Notes: generated from the letters alone by a model not told the origin. A DNA stretch of 64,000 nt from Candidatus Kapaibacterium sp. (GCA_938031175.1 CALHGZ010000001.1:1-64000), one strand, 5' to 3'; positions 9,399 through 18,792 are shown, counted from the stretch's first letter. Program-made: numbers and translations.

Positions 9399-12218
9399 AT
9401 GCGAATTAGCAAAATGTCAATTAATGTGGATAATAAATTTATAACTATAATCGGAGCTAGACAAAATAATCTAAAAAATATTTCTGTTCAAATCCCGAGG
9501 AACTCGATTACGGTAATAACCGGGGTTAGTGGAAGTGGTAAATCCTCGCTAGCATTTGATACGCTTTATGCAGAGGGGCAGAGGAGGTTTGTAGAATCTC
9601 TATCGGCTTATGCAAGACAGTTTTTAGAAAGGATGCAAAAACCTGATGTTGATAGTATTTCTGGACTTCCACCTGCTATTGCAATTGAGCAAAAACCACC
9701 TTCAAAAAATCCACGTTCAACAGTTGGTACTGTTACTGAGATTTACGATTATTTGAGGTTACTTTTTGGCAGAATAGGAATAACTCTTTGCAAAAGTTGC
9801 GGTAAGCAAGTTCAAAAGGACACACCTGAATCTGTAGTTAAAGATATTCAAAAAAATACCATTGATGGGGATAGATTGTACATATTGTTTAAGCTTCAAA
9901 CTCAAATTCGTAATTTGAGAAGTGAATTGCAAAGGTACAAAGAATCGGGTTTCTATCGTATTTTGATTGGTAAATCCGATGAAATAATTGACTTAAATTC
10001 TCAAGAAATACCGGATAATATCGATTTAAAAGACTTACTAATCCTCGCTGATCGGCTAATTTATAATAATGATGTTGAAACAATCAGCAGATTGACTGAT
10101 TCTGTTGAGTCTGCTTTTAGTTCAGGTTTTGGTAAAATCATAATAAGAAATTTGACTCAAAAAACTGAATTTAAATACAGCAATATTTATGAGTGCGCTG
10201 AGTGTGATATTGTTTATGTAGAGCCTGAACCGAGGCTTTTTGCCTTTAACACTCCTTTTGGTGCATGTCCACACTGTCAGGGATTTGGTAGAACTATTGG
10301 TATTGATGAAAATTTAGTCATACCTGAGCCGTATAAAACTTTGAACGAGATGGCAATTCATCCATTCAGAACACCTGCCTTTATGCACCATCATCGTGCA
10401 TTGGTCAAAGTCGCAACTAAATTAGGCATACCACTGAATATACCATTTAATCAGCTTTCAGATGAACATAAACGTATAATCTGGGAAGGCTACGATAACT
10501 ATATAGGTATAAATGGCTATTTCAATATGCTAGAGGAAAAATCCTATAAAATGAATTATCGCATACTTTTGAGCAGATATAGAGGCTACACCACCTGCCG
10601 TCATTGTGGTGGTTCACGCATAAGAACCTCTGCGCGTCAAGTGTTTGTCGATGGGGTTAATATACCATATTTAGTAAAGTTAACTATTGATAAGCTCTAT
10701 ATTTTTTTTGAAAATTTGAATTTGGATGAATATCAGATAAAAATAGTGAATAATGTAATATATCAAATAAAATGGCGCTTGAAGTTATTAATTGATATTG
10801 GATTGGAATATTTATCTTTAGATAGATTAATGCATACATTGTCCGGTGGAGAAGCCCAGCGGATTAATCTTGCTACAGCACTTGGTTCATCTCTTGTCGG
10901 TACGCTATATGTACTTGATGAGCCAAGTATAGGTTTGCATACACGTGATACAAATAGATTGATTAATATACTAAAACGTTTGAAATCTCTAGGTAATACA
11001 GTTGTAGTAGTAGAACACGACCCTGATATTATCAAAAGTTCAGATTATATAATTGATCTGGGACCTCTTGCAGGTGAAAAAGGTGGTGAAGTGATTTTTA
11101 AAGGAACACCCGATGAAATTTGCAAAAATCCTAAATCTTTAACCGGTAAATATATTTGCAATTCATATAAAGAAAATATTCCCAAAAGTTATAAACCTGA
11201 TTTCAAAAATTGGCTCACAATTTATGAGCCGAGAAAACATAATTTGAAAATGGATAAAGTTAAGATACCTCTTAATTGTATAACTGCAATTACTGGAGTA
11301 TCCGGCTCAGGTAAAAGTACTTTAGTTTACGAGGTGTTATATCCTGCATTAAAAAAGAGTTATATTTCAGAAAGCGGTTTTTATAAAAGTATTCGTGGTA
11401 GCGAGCTAATTACCCATGTGGAAATGGTTGATCAGTCCCCTATTGGTAAATCATCACGTTCGACACCTGCAACTTATACTAAAGCTTTTGATGCCATAAG
11501 AGAGATATTTGCTCAAACAACAATAGCACGTCAGTTGGGTTGGAAGCCGGGCCATTTTTCATTTAATGTTCCCGGCGGACGCTGTGATGTTTGTGATGGA
11601 GAAGGAACAGTTACTGTCGATATGCAATTTTTACCTGATGTTATACTTGAATGTGAAGCATGTAAAGGAACCCGTTATAAACGGGAAGTCAGGAATGTAT
11701 TATTCAAGGGTAAATCTATAGTAGATGTTTTAAACATGACTGTTGATGAGGCTTTAGAATTCTTTGATGGCTATCAAAAAGTTACCAAGAAATTGAATTT
11801 ACTAAGTGAGGTTGGACTTGGTTATCTAAAATTAGGTCAACCTAGCGTCATGCTCTCTGGTGGTGAATCGCAAAGGATAAAATTAGCTAATCATTTAGAC
11901 CTTATACCAAATAATCATACTCTTTTCATTTTTGATGAACCTACAACAGGGTTACACCTGCACGACATAGTGAAATTGCTAATTTGTTTTGAAAAATTAG
12001 TTACTGCTGGAAATAGTATTTTGATAATTGAGCATAATCTAACAGTAATATCTTTTGCTGATTGGGTTATAGATTTAGGTCCCGATGCAGGCGATAAAGG
12101 CGGTTATGTAATTGCAGAAGGTACACCGCTGCAAATATCAAAAAATGATAAATCATTTACAGGTAGTGCATTAAAAATATATTATGAAGGAAGGAATCCT
12201 AAGTTTCTTATTTTATAA
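9399..12218 (+). CDS. uvrA: Excinuclease ABC subunit A
   Basis: UvrA, the damage-sensing dimeric ATPase of nucleotide excision repair that loads UvrB at lesions in the cytoplasm. The 939-residue length is standard. Visible in order: Walker A G-V-S-G-S-G-K-S-S near residue 43, the F-D-T-L-Y-A-E-G-Q-R-R segment, zinc-module cysteine pairs (C-x2-C near 130, 265 and 290), ABC signature L-S-G-G-E-A-Q-R near 480, second Walker A near 633, the C-D-V-C...C-E-A-C zinc finger near 728-755, and the second L-S-G-G-E-S-Q-R near 820 followed by F-D-E-P-T-T-G. An alternative start at 9414 (M-S-I-N-V-D-N) is equally possible. No uvrB or uvrC lies nearby. The 3' end overlaps a convergent gene by 6 bases. Confidence 0.98.
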   Translation: MRISKMSINVDNKFITIIGARQNNLKNISVQIPRNSITVITGVSGSGKSSLAFDTLYAEGQRRFVESLSAYARQFLERMQKPDVDSISGLPPAIAIEQKPPSKNPRSTVGTVTEIYDYLRLLFGRIGITLCKSCGKQVQKDTPESVVKDIQKNTIDGDRLYILFKLQTQIRNLRSELQRYKESGFYRILIGKSDEIIDLNSQEIPDNIDLKDLLILADRLIYNNDVETISRLTDSVESAFSSGFGKIIIRNLTQKTEFKYSNIYECAECDIVYVEPEPRLFAFNTPFGACPHCQGFGRTIGIDENLVIPEPYKTLNEMAIHPFRTPAFMHHHRALVKVATKLGIPLNIPFNQLSDEHKRIIWEGYDNYIGINGYFNMLEEKSYKMNYRILLSRYRGYTTCRHCGGSRIRTSARQVFVDGVNIPYLVKLTIDKLYIFFENLNLDEYQIKIVNNVIYQIKWRLKLLIDIGLEYLSLDRLMHTLSGGEAQRINLATALGSSLVGTLYVLDEPSIGLHTRDTNRLINILKRLKSLGNTVVVVEHDPDIIKSSDYIIDLGPLAGEKGGEVIFKGTPDEICKNPKSLTGKYICNSYKENIPKSYKPDFKNWLTIYEPRKHNLKMDKVKIPLNCITAITGVSGSGKSTLVYEVLYPALKKSYISESGFYKSIRGSELITHVEMVDQSPIGKSSRSTPATYTKAFDAIREIFAQTTIARQLGWKPGHFSFNVPGGRCDVCDGEGTVTVDMQFLPDVILECEACKGTRYKREVRNVLFKGKSIVDVLNMTVDEALEFFDGYQKVTKKLNLLSEVGLGYLKLGQPSVMLSGGESQRIKLANHLDLIPNNHTLFIFDEPTTGLHLHDIVKLLICFEKLVTAGNSILIIEHNLTVISFADWVIDLGPDAGDKGGYVIAEGTPLQISKNDKSFTGSALKIYYEGRNPKFLIL

Positions 12219-12545
12219 AGATGATAGAATTTCGTTAAATTTTTTTTTGTATTCTTTTAATTTAAATTTTGCAGTTTTCCAGATTGCTTCTTCTGAAATG
12301 CCAAGTTCATTTAAGAATGAAATTGATATGTTGATGAGAGCATTCCAATCAATTGTTGGATAGAGAATTTTATATTCATCCTGAATATTCTTTACCTCGG
12401 ACGAAATATGTTCGAATATTTCAATTAATTTTATTTTCAATGATTTGTTAAGTCTGAAGTCTTCATAAGCAATACCCTGAAGAGCTTCTTCAATTGCTGA
12501 TATTTGATCAAGTATGTTATAAATTGATTCTTTGAATGATTCCAT
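12213..12545 (-). CDS. HepT-like (DUF86, HEPN) protein lacking the catalytic RNase motif
   Basis: A 110-residue helical protein from the ATG at 12545 (M-E-S-F-K-E-S). An in-frame ATG at 12692 would add an unrelated, low-quality N-terminus and is not preferred. It aligns along its length with my recollection of the DUF86/HepT family: N-I-L-D-Q-I-S-A-I-E-E, I-A-Y-E-D-F, L-I-E-I-F-E-H-I-S-S-E-V-K-N, Y-P-T-I-D-W-N-A-L and a C-terminal I-W-K-T-A-K. Active HepT proteins are HEPN ribonucleases paired with an MntA nucleotidyltransferase antitoxin. Here the R-x(4-6)-H catalytic segment (usually R-N-x-L-I-H-D-Y) is replaced by I-S-I-S-F-L-N-E-L, with neither Arg nor His, and no MntA gene is adjacent. 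It is probably an inactive orphan. Its 3' end overlaps uvrA by 6 bases. Confidence 0.65.
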   Translation of the reverse strand: MESFKESIYNILDQISAIEEALQGIAYEDFRLNKSLKIKLIEIFEHISSEVKNIQDEYKILYPTIDWNALINISISFLNELGISEEAIWKTAKFKLKEYKKKFNEILSSL

Positions 12546-12583
12546 TGCTAAATATTTTAATGAATTATTAATTTTAAAATTAA

Positions 12584-12591
12584 TAATTTTG
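12584..12591 (+). promoter_or_regulatory. TAnnTTTG -7 promoter box (TAATTTTG)
   Basis: An exact match 30 bases before the preferred ATG (12622) of the following membrane-protein gene. It lies inside the longer alternative reading frame, which argues for the shorter start. Confidence 0.45.
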
Positions 12592-12621
12592 ATTTTATTA
12601 TCAGTTAATAAATTGACAATT

Positions 12622-13131
12622 ATGGTAAATGTATTTTTATTGGCTTTTGTAAAATTCGCGATATTAGGTACGACAGGTGAAATAATTGGCAAATTGCTGA
12701 TAAGGAAGAAATTTAAGATATGGACTATTTTTTATTCAGCATTAGTATGGGGTATTCTGGGTGTATTGATAAAATTTTGTTTTACTGGATTTGCTGGGTT
12801 TACATCCATATTAATAGAGCGCGGCTGGTTACCCGAAGGTACCATATTTAGGGCTTTTTTTATGTCATTTTTTACAAATGCAATGTTTGGTCCTTGGGTT
12901 ATTATTTTGCATCGTTTTCTGGATTCATTATCTGAGAGGAAAATTAGTGTTCCTAAAGATGGATTGCGTGGAGCAATGTTCACTTTGTTTTGGTTTTGGT
13001 TACCAGCCCATACAATTACATTTGCTTTGCCTGAAGATTATCAAATTACTCTTGCAGCAATATGGAGCCTTGTATTAGGAGTAATTTTAGGTATTTTCAA
13101 TAAAAAGCGAAATCTGAAAGAAAATCAATAA
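12622..13131 (+). CDS. Conserved-looking membrane protein of unknown function
   Basis: A 169-residue protein from ATG 12622 with about four hydrophobic segments. Notable stretches are L-G-T-T-G-E-I-I-G-K after the first helix, G-W-L-P-E-G-T near residue 75, F-F-T-N-A-M-F-G-P-W-V-I-I-L-H-R, and F-W-F-W-L-P-A-H-T-I-T-F. The W/P/H-rich re-entrant segments suggest a real, structured membrane protein, but I do not recognise the family with confidence. An in-frame ATG at 12532 would overlap the divergent DUF86 start and place the promoter box inside the gene, so it is not used. The gene converges with the HDOD gene 1 base downstream. Confidence 0.7.
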   Translation: MVNVFLLAFVKFAILGTTGEIIGKLLIRKKFKIWTIFYSALVWGILGVLIKFCFTGFAGFTSILIERGWLPEGTIFRAFFMSFFTNAMFGPWVIILHRFLDSLSERKISVPKDGLRGAMFTLFWFWLPAHTITFALPEDYQITLAAIWSLVLGVILGIFNKKRNLKENQ

Positions 13132-13132
13132 A

Positions 13133-14002
13133 CTATTTCATTGTATTTAGAAAGTCTTTTGAATTTGTAAATTCTTCATCAAGTCCTTCAATAAGATATT
13201 CTTCCCCTTTTTCAGCCAAAGGAGGATATGTATTAATTAAAATTTGCCATGCTTCAGTGGAAGTGAGTTGAATTCCATTAATACCTTTGTAAAATCCATA
13301 GCCATTTAGTTCGCATAGAATACCAGCTAAGTTTACTACTGCAACTAAATCCTGATTCATTTCGGATTTGCTGGGAGTGTAATAATTAGTAATAATAGAT
13401 GAAATATCATCGGGTAATTTCCATATTTTGGCTAAACTTGCTCCTACTTCGATGTGATTTAATTTGAATATTTGATACTCAGCTTCAATGTCGCTTATTT
13501 TCTCTTGTTCTATGAGGTTAATGACTTGCTTATATTTCTCTAAATCATATTGCATCATAATCAATTTTCCAATTTGATAAAGTAAACCGCCTATAAATTC
13601 ATTTTCGTTATAATTTTTATTTATTTTCTTAACGATAAATTTAGAGACTGTAGCAGCGGAACATGAGTGTAGCCAAAATTTATTCATAAGTTCCTCAGCA
13701 CCGGGTTTAGTACTGAGCCAAAATTTTGAGAATATCGAAATACCAAGTATAATATTTATCAATTTGTTAAAACCAATAAGCATTACAGCTTGCTGAATTG
13801 ATGTGATTTCACGACGTGTAGCATATAAAGGAGAATTTGCTATTTTTAGAATTTTGATACTGAGAGCGGGGTCTGATTGTATGACATTGGCAATATCTCT
13901 GATATCAGTATTATCACTTTCTAACATCCTCAATACATTTGTGGCTATAGTTGGTAAAGTTACCAATTCTTTGGTATTAACTATTGCATCTACTGTTGTC
14001 AT
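13133..14002 (-). CDS. HDOD domain protein
   Basis: A 289-residue cytoplasmic protein that is essentially one HDOD domain, an HD-related output fold that lacks metal-binding His/Asp and usually acts as a protein-protein module in signalling. Visible hallmarks are L-P-T-I-A-T-N-V-L-R-M-L near residue 17, I-Q-S-D-P-A-L-S-I-K-I-L-K-I-A-N-S-P-L near 42, the T-S-I-Q-Q-A-V-M-L-I-G helix near 68, and an H-I-E-V-G-A-S-L-A segment near 170 in place of the usual H-x-x-x-G. No receiver or cyclase domain is fused. It may belong with the minus-strand gene just upstream (14055-14969, gap 52 bases). The pathway is unknown. Confidence 0.85.
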   Translation of the reverse strand: MTTVDAIVNTKELVTLPTIATNVLRMLESDNTDIRDIANVIQSDPALSIKILKIANSPLYATRREITSIQQAVMLIGFNKLINIILGISIFSKFWLSTKPGAEELMNKFWLHSCSAATVSKFIVKKINKNYNENEFIGGLLYQIGKLIMMQYDLEKYKQVINLIEQEKISDIEAEYQIFKLNHIEVGASLAKIWKLPDDISSIITNYYTPSKSEMNQDLVAVVNLAGILCELNGYGFYKGINGIQLTSTEAWQILINTYPPLAEKGEEYLIEGLDEEFTNSKDFLNTMK

Positions 14003-14054
14003 AAAATTTCTACGGAATTGTTATATATTAATTTTTAAATTAATAAATTTTATC

Positions 14055-14969
14055 TTATTGTTGAATTAATTCAAAAGCTTTTTTATCATAAAATCCTTTG
14101 CTCATTTGAACTAATTCATCATGTGGTAGATTTTGGAAAAAAGCATATTTTTCCATTAGCACTTTATGTTTTCTTCCCAATTTAGAAATACAATGGAAAT
14201 ACATCAATAATAATTCATAATTGGATAATTGTGCTCTTATCAGTTCAATATGAAATAATTTATCTTTTGGATTTGTAGTATCAACATATTTGATTATTGC
14301 AAAAAGGTTCCGGAAATAGTGTCCTAAATTAGCTTGAGATTCTTCGAAGAATAAAATATATGAGTTATCGAGTAATTCTTGTATCATTTCGAAATCCAAG
14401 TCTTTCAATCTTATTTCCTCGGTAGAAAAATGGAAATATCTTTTAAATAGATTATAATATTGTACAAAGCATTCACGTCCAGTCACAACTTTTGTTTTTG
14501 GGGTTCCATCTTCATTAAACGCACCTGGTTCATTAATTTCCATATTTAGGGACTCTACTATTTCGTTATGTAGAGTCATCATCTGGAAGAAAGTATTTTC
14601 AAACGCCTGATAAGCTAAGGTAATATTTTGTAAACGTTGTTGTTCTGTTTGTTCTATTATTTCGTGTCTTTGTAATTCAAGTTCGTGCCTTTGCATTTTA
14701 AGTTCAGTCCTTTGAAATTTTAATGCTTCATAAAATAAAAGAACACTGGCTAAACTCCATAATGAACCTACGATACCTCCAATAAGTTCTCCGTAATCTC
14801 CAAATCGTTCTGAAAAGAATTGTTTAAGCGATGGAACCGAATAAGTGAATGTTGTAAAAATTATTATTATAACGCCAATCCAAATCAATAAAAATGCTGA
14901 TCGTTCAAACGATATCCAGTGTTCAGGTTGGCTTCTTTTCGCTTCCCTTATTTTTTGTTGCTCTTTCAT
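14055..14969 (-). CDS. Putative phage abortive-infection membrane protein (AbiC-like, putAbiC family)
   Basis: A 304-residue protein with two N-terminal membrane segments (about residues 27-47 and 60-82), then a charged coiled coil of near-repeats (Q-R-T-E-L-K-M, Q-R-H-E-L-E-L, Q-R-H-E-I-I-E) and a cytoplasmic helical domain. That domain carries the signature of the putative phage abortive-infection family: F-E-N-T-F-F-Q-M-M-T-L-H-N-E-I-V at about 127-142, Y-Y-N-L-F-K-R-Y-F, L-G-H-Y-F-R-N-L-F, and Y-E-L-L-L-M-Y-F-H. By family analogy it would act as a membrane-anchored phage-defence effector; no activity can be shown from sequence. No other defence gene is adjacent except the degenerate HepT homologue about 1.5 kb away. 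Confidence 0.75.
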   Translation of the reverse strand: MKEQQKIREAKRSQPEHWISFERSAFLLIWIGVIIIIFTTFTYSVPSLKQFFSERFGDYGELIGGIVGSLWSLASVLLFYEALKFQRTELKMQRHELELQRHEIIEQTEQQRLQNITLAYQAFENTFFQMMTLHNEIVESLNMEINEPGAFNEDGTPKTKVVTGRECFVQYYNLFKRYFHFSTEEIRLKDLDFEMIQELLDNSYILFFEESQANLGHYFRNLFAIIKYVDTTNPKDKLFHIELIRAQLSNYELLLMYFHCISKLGRKHKVLMEKYAFFQNLPHDELVQMSKGFYDKKAFELIQQ

Positions 14970-15099
14970 ACATTCATAATTTTCGTCATTTCATCCGAAA
15001 AATTTATTGCAAAGCAAATATGTTCGAAGTTTTTCTGATGATTATGTTATTTTTGAGTTAACTAAATTTGTTTTTTTTTAAATTCTTTTATCAGTATTT

Positions 15100-16467
15100 A
15101 TGATTGTAATGAAGTTTGGAGGAACATCTGTTAAAGATGCTGAATCAATAATTAGAGTTTTTGAGATTGTCAAAAATCATAATAACAAGAAATTTGTTGT
15201 TGTTTCTGCTCAGGCAGGTGTTACAGATAAAATTGTAGATCTAATCAATAATTTAAAAAATAATCATATAGAGAATGCATACGATTTAATTGAACAAATC
15301 AGAAATCAACATATTTTGACTGCACAAAAACTAAAACTCAAAAAGAGCGTTATCTATGAGCTAGAAAAAAAAATTGATGAACTAAAAAATATAATTTTTG
15401 CACTCAGCATTTTAGGTGAGCTTAGCCCTAAATCTCAGGCAAAATTACTAAGCTTTGGGGAAGATTTGTCGGTATTAACAATATTTGAATATTTTAAAAA
15501 GGGGTACGACCGAGTAAAATTCTTAGATTCCAGACTTTTGATCAAAACTGACAACGAATATACATCAGCGAATGTTGATTTCAGATTAACAAAAGAATCA
15601 GTAGGAAAACAATTATCAAAACATTCAGATTACAATGTTTACTTAACACAGGGTTTTGTAGCTTCTAATAAATACGGTGAAACAACTACACTAGGGCGTG
15701 GTGGCTCGGATTATTCAGCTTCAGTGATAGCATCAGTTATCGGAGCCAATGAACTCAAGATTTACACAGATGTTGATGGAATAATGACTTCAGATCCTCG
15801 TTTTATTAAAAATGTTAAATTAATAAAGCGTTTGTCTTATGATGAAGCTTCTGAACTTGCTTTTTTTGGTGCAAAAGTTTTGCATCCCAAAACTATAACT
15901 CCTGCTATTGAAAAAAATATACCTGTAGTTGTGCTAAATACGTTTAATCCCAACAAATCCGGAACTACTATAATTAGATCTAAATCCGGAATAAATATTG
16001 TAAAAGCAATAGTTTTCAGGAAAAATGTTACCATAATTAATATCATATCAAATCGGATGCTTGGAACCTATGGCTTTCTTAGTAAAGTATTTGAAATTTT
16101 TAATAAATATTGTACACCTGTTGATATAGTTGCAACAAGTGAAGTGAGTATATCGCTCACAATTGATGATATAAAAAATTTGAAATCTATCGTTGACGAA
16201 TTGAGGAAAATTGCAAAAATATCTCTCAAAAGAAATATGGCTATAATTTCAGCAATAGGAGAAGGTATAAGGGATACAGCAGGAATTGCAGCAAGATTTT
16301 TCGGTATTTTGCGAGGCATTAATATTACAATGGTCTCAATTGGTGCGTCAGAGGTAAATCTAAGTATAGTTTTATCAGAAAAAGATTTGTTTAAAGCTGT
16401 GCAGCTTCTTCACGATGAATTTTTAACTGATACAGAAAACTATGATATTTTTTCACATTTAAATTGA
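15100..16467 (+). CDS. lysC: Aspartate kinase (lysine/threonine/methionine pathway)
   Basis: Monofunctional aspartokinase, catalysing ATP-dependent phosphorylation of L-aspartate, the first step toward lysine, threonine, methionine and diaminopimelate. The 455 residues begin with the kinase motif M-K-F-G-G-T-S-V. L-G-R-G-G-S-D-Y-S-A near residue 198 and Y-T-D-V-D-G-I-M-T-S-D-P-R near 223 are the aspartate/ATP-binding segments. Residues 300-455 form two ACT domains (V-T-I-I-N-I-I-S and A-I-I-S-A-I-G-E-G), the usual site of feedback inhibition by lysine or threonine. It is followed by lysA after 7 bases, so the pair is an operon for diaminopimelate/lysine supply. Confidence 0.95.
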   Translation: MIVMKFGGTSVKDAESIIRVFEIVKNHNNKKFVVVSAQAGVTDKIVDLINNLKNNHIENAYDLIEQIRNQHILTAQKLKLKKSVIYELEKKIDELKNIIFALSILGELSPKSQAKLLSFGEDLSVLTIFEYFKKGYDRVKFLDSRLLIKTDNEYTSANVDFRLTKESVGKQLSKHSDYNVYLTQGFVASNKYGETTTLGRGGSDYSASVIASVIGANELKIYTDVDGIMTSDPRFIKNVKLIKRLSYDEASELAFFGAKVLHPKTITPAIEKNIPVVVLNTFNPNKSGTTIIRSKSGINIVKAIVFRKNVTIINIISNRMLGTYGFLSKVFEIFNKYCTPVDIVATSEVSISLTIDDIKNLKSIVDELRKIAKISLKRNMAIISAIGEGIRDTAGIAARFFGILRGINITMVSIGASEVNLSIVLSEKDLFKAVQLLHDEFLTDTENYDIFSHLN

Positions 16468-16474
16468 CTTGTTT

Positions 16475-17695
16475 ATGGATAATATTAATGGATTGGATGT
16501 AAAGCACTTAGCAGAAGAATTTGGAACGCCTATATACATCTATGATTGCGAACAGATTAAGATTAATTACACTAAATTAAAAAAGAGCCTTGACCGATAC
16601 TATTCAAAGAATTCCATTCATTATTCTTTAAAAGCAAATTCTAACCTAAGAATACTTGAATACATAGCAACGCTCGGAGCAGGTGCTGATTGTTCATCTC
16701 CGGTAGAGCTTGAATTAGCTCAAAGATCCGGTTTTACAAACTCAAAGATACTCTACACTGGTAATTATGAAAGCGAAGAGGATTTAAAAAAAGCAATAGA
16801 ATTTAGTGTTCGAATTAATCTTGATGATATATCATCATTTAAGAGATTAATAAAATTAACTGTACCAGAAATATTATCCTTTCGAATTAATCCGGGAATT
16901 GGTAAAGGAGGATTCGAGGGTATAACCACAGCCGGTAGCGATGCAAAGTTTGGTGTACCTTATGAAATGGCTTATGATGCTTATAAGCTTGCAAAAGATG
17001 TCGGAGTGAAAAGGTTCGGGATACATATGATGACTGGTTCAAATAATTTAGAACCTTATTATTTTGCTGAAATAGTTGAAAAGCTTATGACAATAGCAGG
17101 TAAAATTTTTATCCCGCTCGATATTCAGCCCGAGTATGTCGATATAGGTGGTGGGTTGGGGGTACCGTATTATGATGACGAGAAGGAACTTGATATTGAA
17201 CTTACAGCTAAATTAATCTCTGAAGCATTGAAGGAAAAGTCAGCTAAATTTGGATTTGGCGAGCCGGAGTTGATACTTGAACCTGGTAGATATATAATTG
17301 CTAATGCCGGCTACTTGATTGCTAAAGTAACGGGGGTAAAAAAAAGTTATAAAACGTTTGTTGGCTTGGATGCTGGTATGAATACTCTCATAAGACCTGC
17401 TCTTTATGGCGCTTTTCACAAGGTTGATGTTTACGGAAAAACTAACAAAACAAATCTCGTAACACTATGTGGTCAAATATGCGAAAATTCGGATATTTTT
17501 GCTAAAAATTTACCTTTTCCCGAAGTAGAGGATGGTGATATTGTAATTTTTCATAATTCAGGTGCCTATGGTTACTCAATGTCCTCGAATTACAATAACC
17601 GTATGCGTCCAGCTGAAGTAATGATAATAAATGGTAAACCGCAGTTAATTAGAAGAAGAGAAACACTCGATGATATTTTGACAGGAATTATCTAA
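16475..17695 (+). CDS. lysA: Diaminopimelate decarboxylase
   Basis: PLP-dependent enzyme converting meso-diaminopimelate to L-lysine, the last step of lysine synthesis. From ATG 16475 it is 406 residues, normal for the family; a TTG two codons upstream is less likely. The PLP lysine is K53 in H-Y-S-L-K-A-N-S. Further landmarks are D-I-G-G-G-L-G-V-P-Y near 222, E-P-G-R-Y-I-I-A near 268, and the C-terminal G-A-Y-G-Y-S-M-S-S-N-Y-N substrate loop. It is co-transcribed with lysC and ends 2 bases from the convergent surface-lipoprotein gene. Confidence 0.95.
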   Translation: MDNINGLDVKHLAEEFGTPIYIYDCEQIKINYTKLKKSLDRYYSKNSIHYSLKANSNLRILEYIATLGAGADCSSPVELELAQRSGFTNSKILYTGNYESEEDLKKAIEFSVRINLDDISSFKRLIKLTVPEILSFRINPGIGKGGFEGITTAGSDAKFGVPYEMAYDAYKLAKDVGVKRFGIHMMTGSNNLEPYYFAEIVEKLMTIAGKIFIPLDIQPEYVDIGGGLGVPYYDDEKELDIELTAKLISEALKEKSAKFGFGEPELILEPGRYIIANAGYLIAKVTGVKKSYKTFVGLDAGMNTLIRPALYGAFHKVDVYGKTNKTNLVTLCGQICENSDIFAKNLPFPEVEDGDIVIFHNSGAYGYSMSSNYNNRMRPAEVMIINGKPQLIRRRETLDDILTGII

Positions 17696-17697
17696 CT

Positions 17698-18792
17698 TTA
17701 TTCAATACTATAGAATACAATTTTATTGGGATTGACTCCAACAGCAAATTTGCGATAAATATTATAAGCGGACGGTGAAGTATAGATAATCAATTCACCA
17801 GCTACAACATAGTTTTTTGCATTACCAATCCAAATGGAAGCATTATCTGATGAATAATTAAGGCAATACCATATTTCATTCTTATTGGGATTAGCGATTA
17901 TTCTCTTAATATCAGTCTTAGAAATATTTAATTCAATTAAAGCTACATCGTTATCGTTTAAAAAAAGCAAAGAGTCACCTGATTGGGAAATCACCAAAGA
18001 TCGAGGATTACATCTCCAATGACGTATAATTTCGTATGAATTTGCGTCGTATTCAATGATTCCACCGAGTGAATCATACCTTTCCCGCAAAGATGGTAGA
18101 TTTAAATAAGCAACATAAAAGCTATGACGATTTTGATTATATAGAATCTCAATTGGATTAGTTCCGGTTGGAATAGATTTTATTTCGGTATCAGAATTAA
18201 TATCAATTACAGAAATAGTTGATGCTTTGGGATAATTTGCGAGATAATCGCCATAACCTGAATTTATTATGAGCACTTTTCCGTCAATTGATGTTATACC
18301 TTCAGGTGCAGGTCCTACTTGAATATCATCGGATAAAATTTCTAATGTTGTAGGGTTGAATTTTGATATGCTATGAGAAGTAAGGCGTGTTACATAGCCA
18401 ATAGAATCATTTATAATCACAATTCTCCGAGGTTCTCCCTTGCTGGGGAAAATTATCCTGCCTTTATTTTCCCCTGTACTTATGTCGAATACTTCGATTG
18501 TACCTGAGCTTGATACAGCGATGTACCCCAAAGTTTTATGAATTACTAAATCGTTAGCTAAATCTCCTAATTTTAAACCATTATTAATATTTTCATAGAA
18601 GTTATTGTAAATATTATCTTCTGAAAATGAATATTTTGCAAGTGAAGCATTATTCATACCCCACAAACCTTCGCAAAGAATATAAACTGCGGTATTTTCT
18701 GATTTAGGGGCGTTATTTATTGGTCCAATTGGCTCTTTGACGCAGGAACAAATTGTAAACACAATGAGTATGAGATGTAAAATCTTAATCAT
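17698..18792 (-). CDS. YncE/BtuG-like surface beta-propeller lipoprotein
   Basis: A 364-residue lipoprotein. The signal peptide M-I-K-I-L-H-L-I-L-I-V-F-T-I-C-S-C gives a lipobox with lipidated Cys17. The rest is a chain of short beta-blades of the YncE type (G-Y-I-A-V-S-S-S-G-T-I-E-V-F-D, S-I-P-T-G-T-N-P-I-E-I-L-Y, F-A-V-G-V-N-P-N-K-I). In Bacteroides the surface lipoprotein BtuG has this propeller fold, binds cobalamin very tightly and passes it to BtuB. Here the gene is the last of four behind a cobalamin riboswitch and a TonB receptor, so a BtuG-like role is a reasonable inference from context. It overlaps the upstream gene by 8 bases. Confidence 0.75.
   Translation of the reverse strand: MIKILHLILIVFTICSCVKEPIGPINNAPKSENTAVYILCEGLWGMNNASLAKYSFSEDNIYNNFYENINNGLKLGDLANDLVIHKTLGYIAVSSSGTIEVFDISTGENKGRIIFPSKGEPRRIVIINDSIGYVTRLTSHSISKFNPTTLEILSDDIQVGPAPEGITSIDGKVLIINSGYGDYLANYPKASTISVIDINSDTEIKSIPTGTNPIEILYNQNRHSFYVAYLNLPSLRERYDSLGGIIEYDANSYEIIRHWRCNPRSLVISQSGDSLLFLNDNDVALIELNISKTDIKRIIANPNKNEIWYCLNYSSDNASIWIGNAKNYVVAGELIIYTSPSAYNIYRKFAVGVNPNKIVFYSIE

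Noticed and set aside
12532-12621. Longer start for the membrane protein at 12622
   Set aside because: It would overlap the divergent DUF86 start and contain the promoter box. The added residues do not look like a distinct domain.
12546-12692. Longer N-terminus for the DUF86 protein
   Set aside because: The similarity to HepT begins exactly at the ATG at 12545; the extra residues are an antisense reading of the neighbouring gene.
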